NCBI RefSeq assembly: GCF_000213785.1
Contig: NC_015557.1
Location: forward strand, 1,282,664 to 1,346,663
DNA: 64,000 bases
Reading direction: 5' to 3'
From: Hydrogenobaculum sp. 3684
GTDB lineage: Bacteria; Aquificota; Aquificia; Aquificales; Aquificaceae
The position numbers and the translations under genes were made by a program. Shown piece after piece: positions 36,017 through 46,500 of this stretch (positions within the stretch are counted from its first letter, which is position 1; every line of letters starts with the position of its first letter). The notes under the pieces are model-generated. The model worked only from the letters and a program-made list of their open reading frames with translations, had not been told where the DNA came from and ran no database searches.

Positions 36017-36871
36017 ATGAATAAAAAAGATAATTTGATTATTTTGGAAGATGGTGTAAAGGTTATTTTAGCGCCAGCAAAGGTAAATTTTGGACTTTGG
36101 GTAAAAGGCAAGAGAACAGACGGTTATCACGATATATTTAGCATAATCCATACGATAGATTTGTACGATAGAATATACATAGAGCCCCATTATACTCTAG
36201 AAGTGCTTAGCGTTGGTCCTTTTTCTAAAAATCTAAAAGACAACATAGTTTACGAAGGAGTTTTAGCATTTTCAAGACTAACTGGTAAAAACTTTGATTA
36301 TAAGATAGTAATTGAAAAAAATATACCTGTGGGTGCTGGACTGGGCGGTGCTAGTTCTGATTTGGCAGCTGTTATTAGCTATTTAAACGAAGAGCTTGAA
36401 AACCCTATGGAAGAACAAGAGCTTGCAGAGTTTCTATCTTCTTTTAGCAAGGATGCACCATTTTTCTTAAAAGGTGGATGTGCTTTGGTTTACGGCACCG
36501 GTGACCAAGTAAAAGCTTTAGAACCTATTTCCAGAGAAATAACAATAGTGTATCCAAATGTAGAAGCTTCTACTTCCAAAGTTTACGGTGCTTTTACAAA
36601 ACAAACTGAAGAAGTTTTGTCGTTGGAAGATATTTTAAGGCTTTTAGAAGAAAACAATATAGAAAATATTATCGAAAATCACTTACAAGAAACCGCTATT
36701 GAAATATACAAAGAAATAGGAGAACTCATAAGATTTTTAGAAAGCGTTGGATACAAGCCGTATATGTCTGGGAGCGGTTCAAGCGTTTATGTGTTTGGTA
36801 AGCTAAGTGATAAGATTAAAATGGCTTTAGAGTCGAGGGGTTGGTACGTATACGAATGCAAAACCATATAA
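36017..36871 (+). CDS. ispE: 4-diphosphocytidyl-2-C-methylerythritol kinase
   Basis: A 284-residue GHMP kinase of the non-mevalonate isoprenoid pathway. The GHMP motifs are PAKVNFGLWVKGKR, the ATP loop PVGAGLGGASSDLAAV and the C-terminal MSGSGSSVYVF. It heads a + strand operon with phoH and ybeY; the phoH start overlaps its 3' end by 16 nt. An AAGG ribosome site precedes the ATG. Confidence 0.95.
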   Translation: MNKKDNLIILEDGVKVILAPAKVNFGLWVKGKRTDGYHDIFSIIHTIDLYDRIYIEPHYTLEVLSVGPFSKNLKDNIVYEGVLAFSRLTGKNFDYKIVIEKNIPVGAGLGGASSDLAAVISYLNEELENPMEEQELAEFLSSFSKDAPFFLKGGCALVYGTGDQVKALEPISREITIVYPNVEASTSKVYGAFTKQTEEVLSLEDILRLLEENNIENIIENHLQETAIEIYKEIGELIRFLESVGYKPYMSGSGSSVYVFGKLSDKIKMALESRGWYVYECKTI

Positions 36872-37854
36872 TAGAAGAAATATTTGATATAGGCGATATA
36901 GACGAAAGGTTTTATGCCATAGTAGGAAGGGCGGATGAAAACCTTAAAAAGTTTGTGGAGCTTTTTGAAATAAAGATAGTAGCAAGAGGCCAAGAACTAC
37001 ATATAAAAGGTGAACCTTCTAAGGTTGAAAACTTTATAGAGTTTCTAAACTATATAACAAAAGAGTATGCCAAAACCCCTCTATCTTCTAAAGATGTTTT
37101 AAATATGGCTGTATCTTATACCAACAAAGAAGAAGAGGAAGATGAAAAAGAATCCAAAGAAGAATATGAGACAATACTTATTACACATCGCAAAAAAGCC
37201 ATAACTCCAAAGACGAAAAATCAATATTTGTATGTAAACTCTATAAAACAAAACGATATTGTATTTGGGATAGGTCCTGCTGGTACTGGTAAAACTTATC
37301 TTGCTATGGCAATGGCTATATCTTATCTAAAAGCTCAAAAGATAAACAAAATCATTCTTACAAGGCCAGCCGTAGAAGCCGGAGAAAAGCTTGGGTTTTT
37401 GCCAGGGTCAATAGCTGAAAAGGTAGATCCTTATCTTAGACCTCTTTACGATGCCCTTTTTGATATGGTAGATTACGAGAAATCTGCTTATTTGTTGGAA
37501 AAAAACGTCATTGAGATTGCACCTCTTGCATTTATGAGGGGTAGAACCTTAAACGATGCTTTTATCATACTTGATGAAGCCCAAAACTCTACAAAAGAAC
37601 AGATGAAGATGTTTCTTACAAGAATTGGCTTTGGCTCAAAAGTTGTGATCACCGGAGATATGACGCAGGTGGATTTGCCAAGGAAAGAACAATCTGGGCT
37701 AAAAGAAGCAATTCATGTGCTTAAAAATATAAAGGGTATAGATTTTGTGTTTTTTGATGAGAAAGATGTGGTAAGACACCCTATAGTTCAAAAGATTGTC
37801 AAAGCCTACGAAGTTTATGAACAAAATCAATCTAAAGACCTACAAGAAGCTTGA
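36856..37854 (+). CDS. PhoH-family ATPase
   Basis: About 332 residues. An N-terminal KH-like region (about 1-95) and an acidic linker precede the PhoH ATPase with Walker A GPAGTGKTYLAM, Walker B FIILDEAQN and the conserved LTRPAVEAGEKLGFLPG. The ATG at 36856 is preferred; a TTG at 36841 is the alternative. PhoH next to ybeY is the common bacterial arrangement (ybeZ-ybeY), linked to rRNA processing. Overlaps ispE and ybeY. Confidence 0.93.
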   Translation: MQNHIIEEIFDIGDIDERFYAIVGRADENLKKFVELFEIKIVARGQELHIKGEPSKVENFIEFLNYITKEYAKTPLSSKDVLNMAVSYTNKEEEEDEKESKEEYETILITHRKKAITPKTKNQYLYVNSIKQNDIVFGIGPAGTGKTYLAMAMAISYLKAQKINKIILTRPAVEAGEKLGFLPGSIAEKVDPYLRPLYDALFDMVDYEKSAYLLEKNVIEIAPLAFMRGRTLNDAFIILDEAQNSTKEQMKMFLTRIGFGSKVVITGDMTQVDLPRKEQSGLKEAIHVLKNIKGIDFVFFDEKDVVRHPIVQKIVKAYEVYEQNQSKDLQEA

Positions 37855-38251
37855 AATACCAAAAGAGTTAAAGTATCTTTTAAAAAAAAGAGCAAACCAT
37901 ACGTTAAAGTTTTTTGGTTTTAAAAACTCAATGCTGGACATTTATATTACAGATGACGAAGAGATAAAGCATTTAAATTCTACTTACAGGCAAAAAGATA
38001 AGCCTACAGATGTTTTGTCTTTTAATATAAATGAAAATATCGGAAATATATATTACCTTGGTGAAATAGTGATATCTTACGATACCGCTTTGAAACAAGC
38101 TATAGAGTACGGTGTTTCTTTGGAGCAAGAGTTAACAAGGCTTCTTGTGCATGGTATTGTGCATTTGATAGGATACGATCATGAAACTTCTTTAGAAGAT
38201 GAAAAAACATTCTTTGAAAAACAAGAAAGCGCTTTGGCTATGTTTAATTAA
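37817..38251 (+). CDS. ybeY: endoribonuclease YbeY
   Basis: A 144-residue metalloprotein needed for 16S rRNA maturation. The zinc-binding signature H-G-x-x-H-L-x-G-x-D-H is perfect (HGIVHLIGYDH), and QKDKPTDVLSF is the other family block. It starts inside phoH (38-nt overlap) and its last 4 nt overlap the convergent CDF gene. Confidence 0.95.
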   Translation: MNKINLKTYKKLEIPKELKYLLKKRANHTLKFFGFKNSMLDIYITDDEEIKHLNSTYRQKDKPTDVLSFNINENIGNIYYLGEIVISYDTALKQAIEYGVSLEQELTRLLVHGIVHLIGYDHETSLEDEKTFFEKQESALAMFN

Positions 38252-39402
38252 TCTTTTGAAAAAGCTTTTATCTCATCAAGGGCTTTTTGGATGTCTTTGT
38301 TTTCTGTTTCCCATATAAAAACCCCGTATTTGTGAAGTATCCATTTGGCACGGTTGCTTTTTGGATGGTTTGTAGCTATAACAAAGTCTGATTTTACTTG
38401 AGCTATATCTGTGGCGGTTATATCTTCTTTTTTCTCTTTATCGTCTTTAGCTTTTAATACAAAGGTTAATACAAAATTGTCGTAAATATGTATCATGTCT
38501 ACATTTTTAAAATCTGAAACTTCATCTTGAAATGTCAAAACTGCTATTCTTGTATTTTCAGGACTTTCGTCTGGTTCGTAGTGTATAAAAACCATTTCCG
38601 TTTGGGGAAAAACCCTTGTTATTGCCTCTTCTATATCGTCAGCAACGGCGTGGGATTGGTTGAAGTTGTGAGATTTGATTGAGATAGCAGCATCTATAAA
38701 AATCTTATCACCGGATTTTCTTACCAACAACCTTTTTATAGATTTTACCCTAGGATCTTGCAGTATTATCTCTTTTATATGCTCTATCATTTTTGAATCC
38801 ACTGAAGCATCCAATATAACAAAGATTTGTTCTTTCAATATATGAAAACCCGTATAAATTATAAGGAGTATTATTACGCTTGCAAATATTTTATCTAAAT
38901 TTATATTAAACTCCAGCGATAAGAAGTTTAACGTTATAACAAAAGAGCCAAACCCATCCACCAACATGTGCTCGCTATCTGCCATTAAAGCTGGGGAGTT
39001 GTGCTTCTTGGCGGCTATTCTTTCTAATACTGAAAACCCAAAGGTTATAAGCATTGATATGATACCTACACCTAAGCCCCATGATATATATTGCCTATCT
39101 ATTTTATAGTGACCAAAGAGCACATCCATAAACATATCATAGGCGGCGAAAAATAGGAAAAACGATATAAACATCGCACCTATATTTTCCAGTTTGTAAA
39201 GTCCATAGGGAAACTTTTCATGCTTTTTTTCAGACATGTATATAGAAATAAAACCTATGAAAGAAGCTAAGCTATCCGATAAAGAGTGTATACCTTCTGC
39301 TTTAAGTGCTACGCTTTTAGACAAAAAACCCACCCCCAGCTTTATAATAGCCAGTAGGAGCATCAAAAAGATTGATATTATACTCCAGTGATACTTTTTC
39401 AT
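38248..39402 (-). CDS. cation diffusion facilitator (CDF) metal transporter
   Basis: A 384-residue protein. Six membrane helices (up to about residue 190) contain the transport-site residues in AEGIHSLSDSL and MADSEHMLVDGFGSF (H-x3-D and D-x2-H-x3-D patterns). The cytoplasmic ferredoxin-like domain follows, and an extra C-terminal segment of about 90 residues extends it. CDF proteins export Zn, Fe, Mn or Ni; the metal cannot be assigned. Confidence 0.9.
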   Translation of the reverse strand: MKKYHWSIISIFLMLLLAIIKLGVGFLSKSVALKAEGIHSLSDSLASFIGFISIYMSEKKHEKFPYGLYKLENIGAMFISFFLFFAAYDMFMDVLFGHYKIDRQYISWGLGVGIISMLITFGFSVLERIAAKKHNSPALMADSEHMLVDGFGSFVITLNFLSLEFNINLDKIFASVIILLIIYTGFHILKEQIFVILDASVDSKMIEHIKEIILQDPRVKSIKRLLVRKSGDKIFIDAAISIKSHNFNQSHAVADDIEEAITRVFPQTEMVFIHYEPDESPENTRIAVLTFQDEVSDFKNVDMIHIYDNFVLTFVLKAKDDKEKKEDITATDIAQVKSDFVIATNHPKSNRAKWILHKYGVFIWETENKDIQKALDEIKAFSKD

Positions 39403-39436
39403 CTATTTAATTTTACTAAATTTTTAAAAGCCTATC

Positions 39437-40375
39437 TTATCTATTAAATGGACAAACTTTCCCTTGGTAAGAGTCCATCTTTTCAAGCTCTTGCTCTATC
39501 TTTTCCCTTACCTCTAACTTTCTTGAAAATGTACAGTAATCTGGGGCTATCAACCTATCTGGTTCTACTTCGCCGGTTAATCTGTGTATGACCATCGTTT
39601 GTGGAAGTATCTCTATGATTCTGGCAGCTCTATATGCATACTCTTCTAAGGTTAAAAGCTTAAAAGGGTTCTCCAGATATTCTCTTGCCATTTTCGTATT
39701 TTTGATGATGTGAAGTGGATGTATTTTTACACCGTCTACGTTTAAAGCGGCTATTAGCTTTGCAGTTTCTAAGTTGTCTTCCAAATCTTCTTGAGGAAAA
39801 CCCACTATAAGGTGAGCGCATATGTTTATACCTTTGTATTTCCTTGTTCTTAAAACAGCATCTACAAAATCAGATGCTCCATGAGCTCTATTTATCCATC
39901 TTAAGGTACTAAAGTGAGAGCTTTGAAGGCCGTATTCTATCCATACATCCAATTTGTCTGTATAGGTTTGTATAAGCTCCAATACGTCTTCTGGTACGCA
40001 GTCTGGTCTTGTGCCAATATCTATACCCACAACGTTTTCAAATTCCAGCGCCACATCGTATACAGATTTTAGAAAATCTAAATCTCCGTATGTGTTTGAA
40101 TAAGACTGGTAGTATATGTAAAAATATATGTTATCACCGTATCTTCTTTTAGCTTGGGCTATACCTGAAGATATTTGCTCTCTTAAATCCATCAAAGGTG
40201 ATATGTGGGCTGGTCTTGTGCCAGTAAGACAATAGGTACATCCACCAGTGGCCTTTGTGCCGTCTATGTTTGGACATGTAAAGGGAAGGGCTACCGTTAT
40301 CTTTTGCACCCTTCTTCCATACTTTTGCTTAAGATAATCTTTTAACGTGTAAATCCTTGATGATGTCGCTAACAT
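39437..40375 (-). CDS. radical SAM protein, TIGR01212/YhcC family
   Basis: A 312-residue radical-SAM protein. The cluster cysteines are in CPNIDG...GGCTYC, with the extended family-type spacing, and QSYSNTYG, GTRPDCVPEDV and GLQSSH are family landmarks. Function unknown; YhcC homologues have no established reaction. It stands alone, 34 bp upstream of the CDF start on the same strand. Confidence 0.9.
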   Translation of the reverse strand: MLATSSRIYTLKDYLKQKYGRRVQKITVALPFTCPNIDGTKATGGCTYCLTGTRPAHISPLMDLREQISSGIAQAKRRYGDNIYFYIYYQSYSNTYGDLDFLKSVYDVALEFENVVGIDIGTRPDCVPEDVLELIQTYTDKLDVWIEYGLQSSHFSTLRWINRAHGASDFVDAVLRTRKYKGINICAHLIVGFPQEDLEDNLETAKLIAALNVDGVKIHPLHIIKNTKMAREYLENPFKLLTLEEYAYRAARIIEILPQTMVIHRLTGEVEPDRLIAPDYCTFSRKLEVREKIEQELEKMDSYQGKVCPFNR

Positions 40376-40425
40376 AGGATAAAAATATATATATATTTTT
40401 TATTTTTTCACTAATAAAAAACACA

Positions 40426-40704
40426 TTATTGCTGGTTTTTACGATAATAATCTTTAATTTTATAAAAACCCAATACAAGAAGACAAAACAAGCTAAAAGC
40501 GTTTGCAAAAATAAGAGCCAACGAGTTTTGTATAATCCCGTATAAAAGCCACAAGCTTATACCAATCGTCATTATAATTAAGAAAAGCCCAGATAACCCT
40601 TCGGCACTATTGTGTTTTATCACAGAATAAATTTGGGGAATATAACCAGATGTAGTAAGCGCCCCTGCCACAAGACCTATCAGTTCTACAAAATTTTCTT
40701 TCAT
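40426..40704 (-). CDS. SemiSWEET-type sugar transporter
   Basis: A 92-residue protein with three helices and the PQ-loop signature: GALTTSGYIPQIYSVIKH, then SGLFLIIMTIGISLWLLYG. SemiSWEETs are three-helix uniporters that dimerise to move sugars. It overlaps the upstream broken GT9 gene by 4 nt and belongs to the operon headed by the ROK kinase. Some PQ-loop proteins of this size carry other substrates. Confidence 0.88.
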   Translation of the reverse strand: MKENFVELIGLVAGALTTSGYIPQIYSVIKHNSAEGLSGLFLIIMTIGISLWLLYGIIQNSLALIFANAFSLFCLLVLGFYKIKDYYRKNQQ

Positions 40705-41574
40705 AAAAGCTTTTGAAACTCTTTTATTACATCTTTATAATCTATATTAAGGCATGCCACATCGCCTCTTTTGCAGGTTTTAGATCCGCAGTATTGACAT
40801 TCAAGATTAAGGCTTACATAATGCTGTAAAGGGCTTACTTTCCATATGGGGTATGCTCCCAAAAGCACCAAAGAAGGCACATTCAAAAACGTAGCAAGAT
40901 GATAGCTAAATGTCTCACAAGAAACAAGAGCTTTTGCATCTTTTAAAATGCTTGCGTAAGTATGTATATCTGTAGATATGTATGTGGCAAAATTCAGATT
41001 TTGGATAAGCAAACACCACATCGTAGCCTTTAGCATGTATAAACTTCGCCACTTCGTTAAATATATCTATACTTGGGACTTTTGTGGGCACAGGTGCTGT
41101 AGGAGATATTACTACATAGGTTTTACCCTTTAGAGGGTTTTCTTTGAAAATCCAAAAATAAGGCTCTACATCAACCTCTTTACCAAAAACAGGGCTTAGT
41201 ATCTGAAGGGTATTTTTTATCTCATTATCTTTTGGACTAAAAGGAGTGAGCTTGTTGTATATAAAAGATAAAAACTTTTCTTTGTCTTTTTTATACAAAG
41301 CTATTTTGTATTTGGCTTTTAAGAGAAAACTATAAATATAAGAAATACCTTTAAAGGAAGTATCTACTAAAAAATCGTAAGAGCCTTCAAAAGAACCAAG
41401 TTTATCATTCATAAAATCTATATAAGGGTTTTTTTCAAAAAGCTCTAAACCTTGTTTTGTGGTAAAAACCTCTACTATTGCATCTTTTTGGTGGATTTTT
41501 ATAGCTTTAAATAGCAAAGCGTTGTAAAGAAGATCCCCATAACCCCTATGAAGGGATAAAACCAAAATCTTCAT
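40701..41574 (-). pseudogene. GT9-family glycosyltransferase (heptosyltransferase-like), frameshifted
   Basis: The N-terminal part (41574 to 40915, 219 codons) has MKILVLSLHRGYGDLLYN, the GT9 opening, and VVISPTAPVPTK. It runs out of frame after DVVFAYPKSEF. The rest is in another frame from about 41036 to 40701 and has the donor-binding DAKALVSCETFSYHLATFLN and SLVLLGAYP. Deleting one base at the four-A (minus-strand four-T) run at 40989-40992 joins them into about 290 codons with E-F-A-T at the junction. It overlaps the ROK and SemiSWEET genes by 4 nt each, so the locus was recently intact. A sequencing error is not excluded. Confidence 0.82.
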
Positions 41575-42434
41575 ATATGCTTCATGGCAAAAGCGTGGGC
41601 TCCCAAAATCCCAGCATCGTTTCCAAGCTCTGAAAGTGTGATATCTATATGCTCAACGCTTGGGTCTATAGATAGTGAAATAGCTTTATTTTTTATCTCT
41701 TCAAACAAAAAGTTAAATCCCATCATAACACCACCCCCTAAAACTATCTTACATGGATTTAACATATTTATCAAACTAGCAAGCCCATAAGACATGTACA
41801 AAACAAACCTATCAAAAACCTTTTTTGCAACTTCTGAGTCTTTTTCACTAACCAAATCTTTTAAGCTTTTATTATAACCTAATTTTTTTAAATATCTCTC
41901 CAAAGACAAACCCCCGGCGTAAGCTTCAAAACAGCCCCTTTTACCGCAGGTGCATTTTAGCCCATTTGGTTTTAGTTTTATATGCCCTATCTCACCTAAG
42001 TTTGAATCACAGCCAAACCTAAGCTCTTTATCTATGATAAGCCCACCACCTATACCTGTACCCACAAAAACACAAGCCCCGTTTTCTACATCTTTTAACC
42101 CGCCGTATATGTATTCTCCGTAAGTGATAGCTCTAACGTCGTTTATTAAGATAGTCCTTTTTTTTAATCTATTTTGCACAAGCTCTACAAAATTTATATT
42201 TTTCCAGCCTAAGTTTGGTGCATGTTTTAAAATACCTTTTTTCATATCCACTTGACCAGCTATTGCTATAGAAAGTGTATCTATATCCTTATAATGAGAT
42301 ATTATTTTTTCTAAAAGCCCCAAAAACCCTTCAAAATCTTTTGGTGTCCCAAAATCAAGCCTATTTTTTATACTACCATTTTCCACTATCCCAGATTTTA
42401 TATGAGTAGCCCCTACGTCTAAAGAGAGTATCAT
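41571..42434 (-). CDS. ROK-family sugar kinase (glucokinase-like)
   Basis: A 287-residue sugar kinase. The phosphate loop is LSLDVGATHIKSGI, the central FVGTGIGGGLI and LGEIGHIKL are ROK landmarks, and the zinc site is CTCGKRGCFEAYAGG. ATP-dependent phosphorylation of glucose or an N-acetylhexosamine is likely. First gene of the kinase/GT9/SemiSWEET operon. Confidence 0.93.
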   Translation of the reverse strand: MILSLDVGATHIKSGIVENGSIKNRLDFGTPKDFEGFLGLLEKIISHYKDIDTLSIAIAGQVDMKKGILKHAPNLGWKNINFVELVQNRLKKRTILINDVRAITYGEYIYGGLKDVENGACVFVGTGIGGGLIIDKELRFGCDSNLGEIGHIKLKPNGLKCTCGKRGCFEAYAGGLSLERYLKKLGYNKSLKDLVSEKDSEVAKKVFDRFVLYMSYGLASLINMLNPCKIVLGGGVMMGFNFLFEEIKNKAISLSIDPSVEHIDITLSELGNDAGILGAHAFAMKHI

Positions 42435-42528
42435 GTTATAATCCCTACAGATATTATACCAAATACATAAAAAACTCTTAAAGCTAAAAAGTATAACCTC
42501 TGCCCCTTGTTTGTATTAAAATAAACCT

Positions 42529-43500
42529 ATGGATATACAACCACACGATTCATTTTTTAAGCAAATATTTTCTAATCCTAAGAGAGTAAAATTGCTTCTT
42601 GATATCTTTGGTAAAGATGTATCTAAAAGTATACATTCTATAACACCTGTTAATACAGAAAAGTTTTCTTCAAAATCTCAAAAGTTTATGCTTGATCTAC
42701 TTTTTAGCTGCAAGGTAAAAGATCAAGATGCTTATATAAGGATTGTACTTGAACATAAATCTTATCTTGATAAAGAATTACCTATTCAGCTTCTATACTA
42801 CAACAGTGCTATTTGGGAAGAGGCTATAAAAGAGAAAGATTATTACCCTCCTATTATCAACATTGTTTTTTATCATGGAAAAGGTGAATGGAACATACCT
42901 ACATCTTTACCGGTATTAGAAGACCAAAACTTAGAAAAATACGTATCTAAGCTAAACTATATACTTATAGATCTAAATAAAATATCTGATGATGAGCTAA
43001 TAAAAGAAGCCTACATAGATTTTTGCTTTACATCTGCTGTTATTGCAATGAAGCATGTACATGAGAATATAGAAAAGATTAAAGCAGTATTTAGGCCATT
43101 GGTGGAATACGTTCAAATTCATGAAGATGAAGAAGGATATCATTGTTTATTTTTCTCATTTAACTATATTTCATATGTGAAAGGTGATACCAAAGAGGCA
43201 GAAAACGCCTTGAAAGAACTTATAGGAGGTGATAAGAAAGCTATGACACTGATAGAAAAGTGGATTATGGAAGGATTGGAAAAAGGTAAGCAAGAAGGAT
43301 TGCAAGAAGGATTGCAAGAAGGATTAGAAAAAGGATTAATTAAGGCTAAAAAAGATGACATCAAGAGTGTTATTCTTGTCAAGTTTGGAGTATTGCCAAA
43401 AGAGGTTGAAGAGAAGATAGAAAGTACGGATGATATACAGATTTTAGATGATATGTTAAAAAGGGTTATACTGGCTGGCAAGATTGAAGAGATTTTGTAA
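42529..43500 (+). CDS. Rpn-family recombination-promoting nuclease (PD-(D/E)XK)
   Basis: A 323-residue protein with the Rpn/Transposase_31 opening PHDSFFKQIFSNPKRVKLLL and core MLDLLFSCK...IVLEHKSYLDKELPIQLLYY, where D...EHK is the PD-(D/E)XK catalytic pattern; FYHGKGEWN is also typical. The tail has EGLQEGLQEGL repeats encoded by a 12-nt tandem repeat, common in these proteins. E. coli Rpn proteins are DNA endonucleases that raise recombination. There is no ribosome site and a TAAAAT box ends 6 nt before the ATG. It flanks the methyltransferase/helicase pair and ends 31 bp from it, convergently. Confidence 0.9.
   Translation: MDIQPHDSFFKQIFSNPKRVKLLLDIFGKDVSKSIHSITPVNTEKFSSKSQKFMLDLLFSCKVKDQDAYIRIVLEHKSYLDKELPIQLLYYNSAIWEEAIKEKDYYPPIINIVFYHGKGEWNIPTSLPVLEDQNLEKYVSKLNYILIDLNKISDDELIKEAYIDFCFTSAVIAMKHVHENIEKIKAVFRPLVEYVQIHEDEEGYHCLFFSFNYISYVKGDTKEAENALKELIGGDKKAMTLIEKWIMEGLEKGKQEGLQEGLQEGLEKGLIKAKKDDIKSVILVKFGVLPKEVEEKIESTDDIQILDDMLKRVILAGKIEEIL
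43290..43325 (+). repeat. three 12-bp tandem repeats inside the Rpn gene
   Basis: GCAAGAAGGATT is repeated three times without a break and encodes the QEGLQEGLQEGL part of the coiled tail. Because the unit is a multiple of three, slippage would only change tail length. Confidence 0.85.
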
Positions 43501-43531
43501 GAGATCAACTTCCCTCTACAAGTATGCCACG

Positions 43532-46500
43532 CTAAATTATTTTTATCTCCTCTTCCGTTAATCCGTAAAGCTTGTAAACTATCTTATCTATCTCATGCTC
43601 AAGCCTTTTCACATGTTCTTGTTTTTCTTGATTTGTTTCATAATCTTCAGATTGGGTAAGCGTGAGGATTTGTTCTACTTTTTGGATTATTTGGTCTGCT
43701 ATGGGTTGGTTTTCTTTTGTGATTGGGGGAAGGGGTAGCTGTTCTAAAAACGCTTTCTTATATCTGTATCCATCTTCTCCTAATCCGCCACCTGCATAGA
43801 AAGTTTTAAAGAAAAATGCCACTGGTTTTGAGTTTAAAAGTCCAATTATGTATTTTAAATTTTTTCCTGTCATTAAGAAAGCTGTAGCCTCAACATACAT
43901 ACCTGAATTGTCATATGCAAAACTTGGCTCTCTTACTATTTCTTGCCACACTATCTTTTCTTTTTCAAATTCTTGATAGTATGCTATGTTATCTTGTGTC
44001 TCAAACCATTTATTTGATGTCTTTTTGCGATGACCTGGCTTTCCGTCTTGTAATAACCTATCTCCAAAGCTTGCTAAATAATCTTTTAAAGCTGGATAAT
44101 CGTTAATATTCAGATGTTTTGCTGGAAAAGTCCCAATTATCCACAAGCCCGCCCACTTATACCTGTATTTCTCAATATCTCTACCTCTTAAAACTGGTTT
44201 TATAATTTCCTCTGTTCTTTTTCTCTCTTCTTCAGTTTTACAATTTCTTAAAATCTCATTTCTTTTCTCACTATCAATAATAAAAGCTTCATTAAATCCT
44301 GTTTTTATTCCATAATAAATCTTTACATCCCAATCTTTTAAAGGTTTTCCTACTTTTTCAATCTTATCTTTTAAACTCAAAACACTTTCATCTCCAAGCG
44401 TCCAAGCGTTATCAGAAAGCTTATTTTGATACATCGTTTGCCATGTTCTAAGCTCTTGCCATGTATCTACCTGAGACCAACTATTTAAACGCTCAACTCC
44501 TTTCTCAGTAGCTTGCTCAATCAACTTGGATTTGTCTTTTCTTAAATACTCTTCAATATCTTCAATATCACTTTTAACCTCTAAAAATCTAAAAATATGC
44601 TCTTTCCTTGGTTTCTGCTTTCTAAAGATCAAAATATTGGTATCCACTGTTTGCTCAAAAACGCTATAACCACTAAAATCTATAATCTCTAAAATAGCTG
44701 TTTTTTCTTTTAAAAACTTTCTTAACTTCTCTCCGTACTTTGCCCTCATCCATTTGTTGCTTGTTATATATGCCAAAATCCCTTGATCTTTTAAAAGCTG
44801 ATAGCCTTTTTCGTAAAAATACACATAAAGGTCTGCCGTTGATGTGAAAACTTCGTAGTTTTGTCTTTCAAGGATCGGTTTAATGGCTTTTATTTTTTCA
44901 TGTCTTACATATGGCGGGTTTCCAATCACGATATCAAAACCATCAACCACTCCAAACATCCACTCTGGATCAAACCAATCTGCGGAGGCGTTTGGATCGA
45001 AGATATCAAAATGAGCTATTTTATCGGCTGTTTCAGCAGGCCATCTATTTTTGATTAGAAGCTCTTTTATTTGCTCTCTTATCTTTTTGTCTTCTTCTTG
45101 TAGTTGTATTTTCTCTTTTCTTGATCTAATTCTAAAATATCTATGCCTTAATGATTTTAAGTGTTTTTCCAATTTAACTATCTCTGGGTTTCTAATGCGT
45201 CTTTGAGGTGTATTTTCCAATCCTATCAAAGCATTTGCAGAGATAAACTTTGTTTCAAGGTTTGGCAAAGTTAAAATACCAAAGTTTGGTTTAGTTTTAT
45301 CTGCTTTTTGATCCAATATCAAAGAAATAAAAAATCTCAATTTACTGATCTGAATAGCTATGGGTTGTATGTCTACCCCATATATGCAGTTTTCTATCAA
45401 ATACAGCTTTCTTGCATAGTCTGGGTAGTTTATGCTTTCGTTAAAATGCTCTTTTACCTCATTTAAAAGCTCTTTCAGAGCGTTTTCATCTTTTGCCATT
45501 TCTAATACTTCTTTACTTTCTTTGTTGATCCTATCTACTTGTATTTCATACCAGACTTTATTGGCCGGATCAAGCTTTTGAAGAAGATAAACAAGTTTAT
45601 GCAATATTCCCATAGGAAAAGCCCCAGATCCACAGGCTGGGTCTATTATCTTTATCTGGTCTATTGCATAGATTAGCTCTTTTTTTAGATTTTCTGGTAA
45701 ATCTATATTTTCATTAGAGTAAGAAAATAAGTTATCAAGTATTTCTTCAGCTTGTGGTACTTTTGTCTTTAAATACTCTCTTAAACTCTCTTCTACCATG
45801 TAATCTACTATCTCTCTTGGTGTGTAGTAGCTACCCGTTGCTTTTCTTGCGGTGGTATTAGTCTCTGGATTGTAGCTTGCTAGTAGATTTTCAAATACCT
45901 TGCCAAGAAGCTCAGGGTCAAGGGCTATTTCTTGGTCTATCGGTGTTGCCTCATCTGTGGTAAAGTTGTAGGACTTAAGAATATCTATGAGCCCTCTAAC
46001 TTTTGCGTTTGCACTCAATTCATATTTAGATAAATCAACTGTTTTCTCTTTACTGCTAAAAAACAATTCATCATCGATTTTAGCCTGCTTTTTCTCATTT
46101 CTTGTAAATCCGTCTATATAAATACTGTCTTTATCAAGGCAGTCAAAAAGCCCGCCGTTTATAAAAGGAATGCTTGAAAAAAGCTTTTTCGCCTCTTCTT
46201 CATTTATCAAAAATTTATCTTCATATCTATATTTGATTTTTACTCCAAAGTCTTTTCTGTTTGCTGGGTAACCTTCGTTTTTTGCCCAAGCTCTTTGGTC
46301 TATTGGTGTGTTTAGTGTTGCAAAAAATAGATTTTGTAAAATTGCATTGTAATAGTTGTTGCTCTTACCAAAATCTTTTACGATGTTTTTTAGCTTTTGT
46401 TCATCAAACAAATCATTTGGTACCAATCCTTTTTCTTTTAAAAACCATATAAAAATCAATCTTGTAAGAAGCCTAATTAAACTTTGAGCATTTCTAATCT

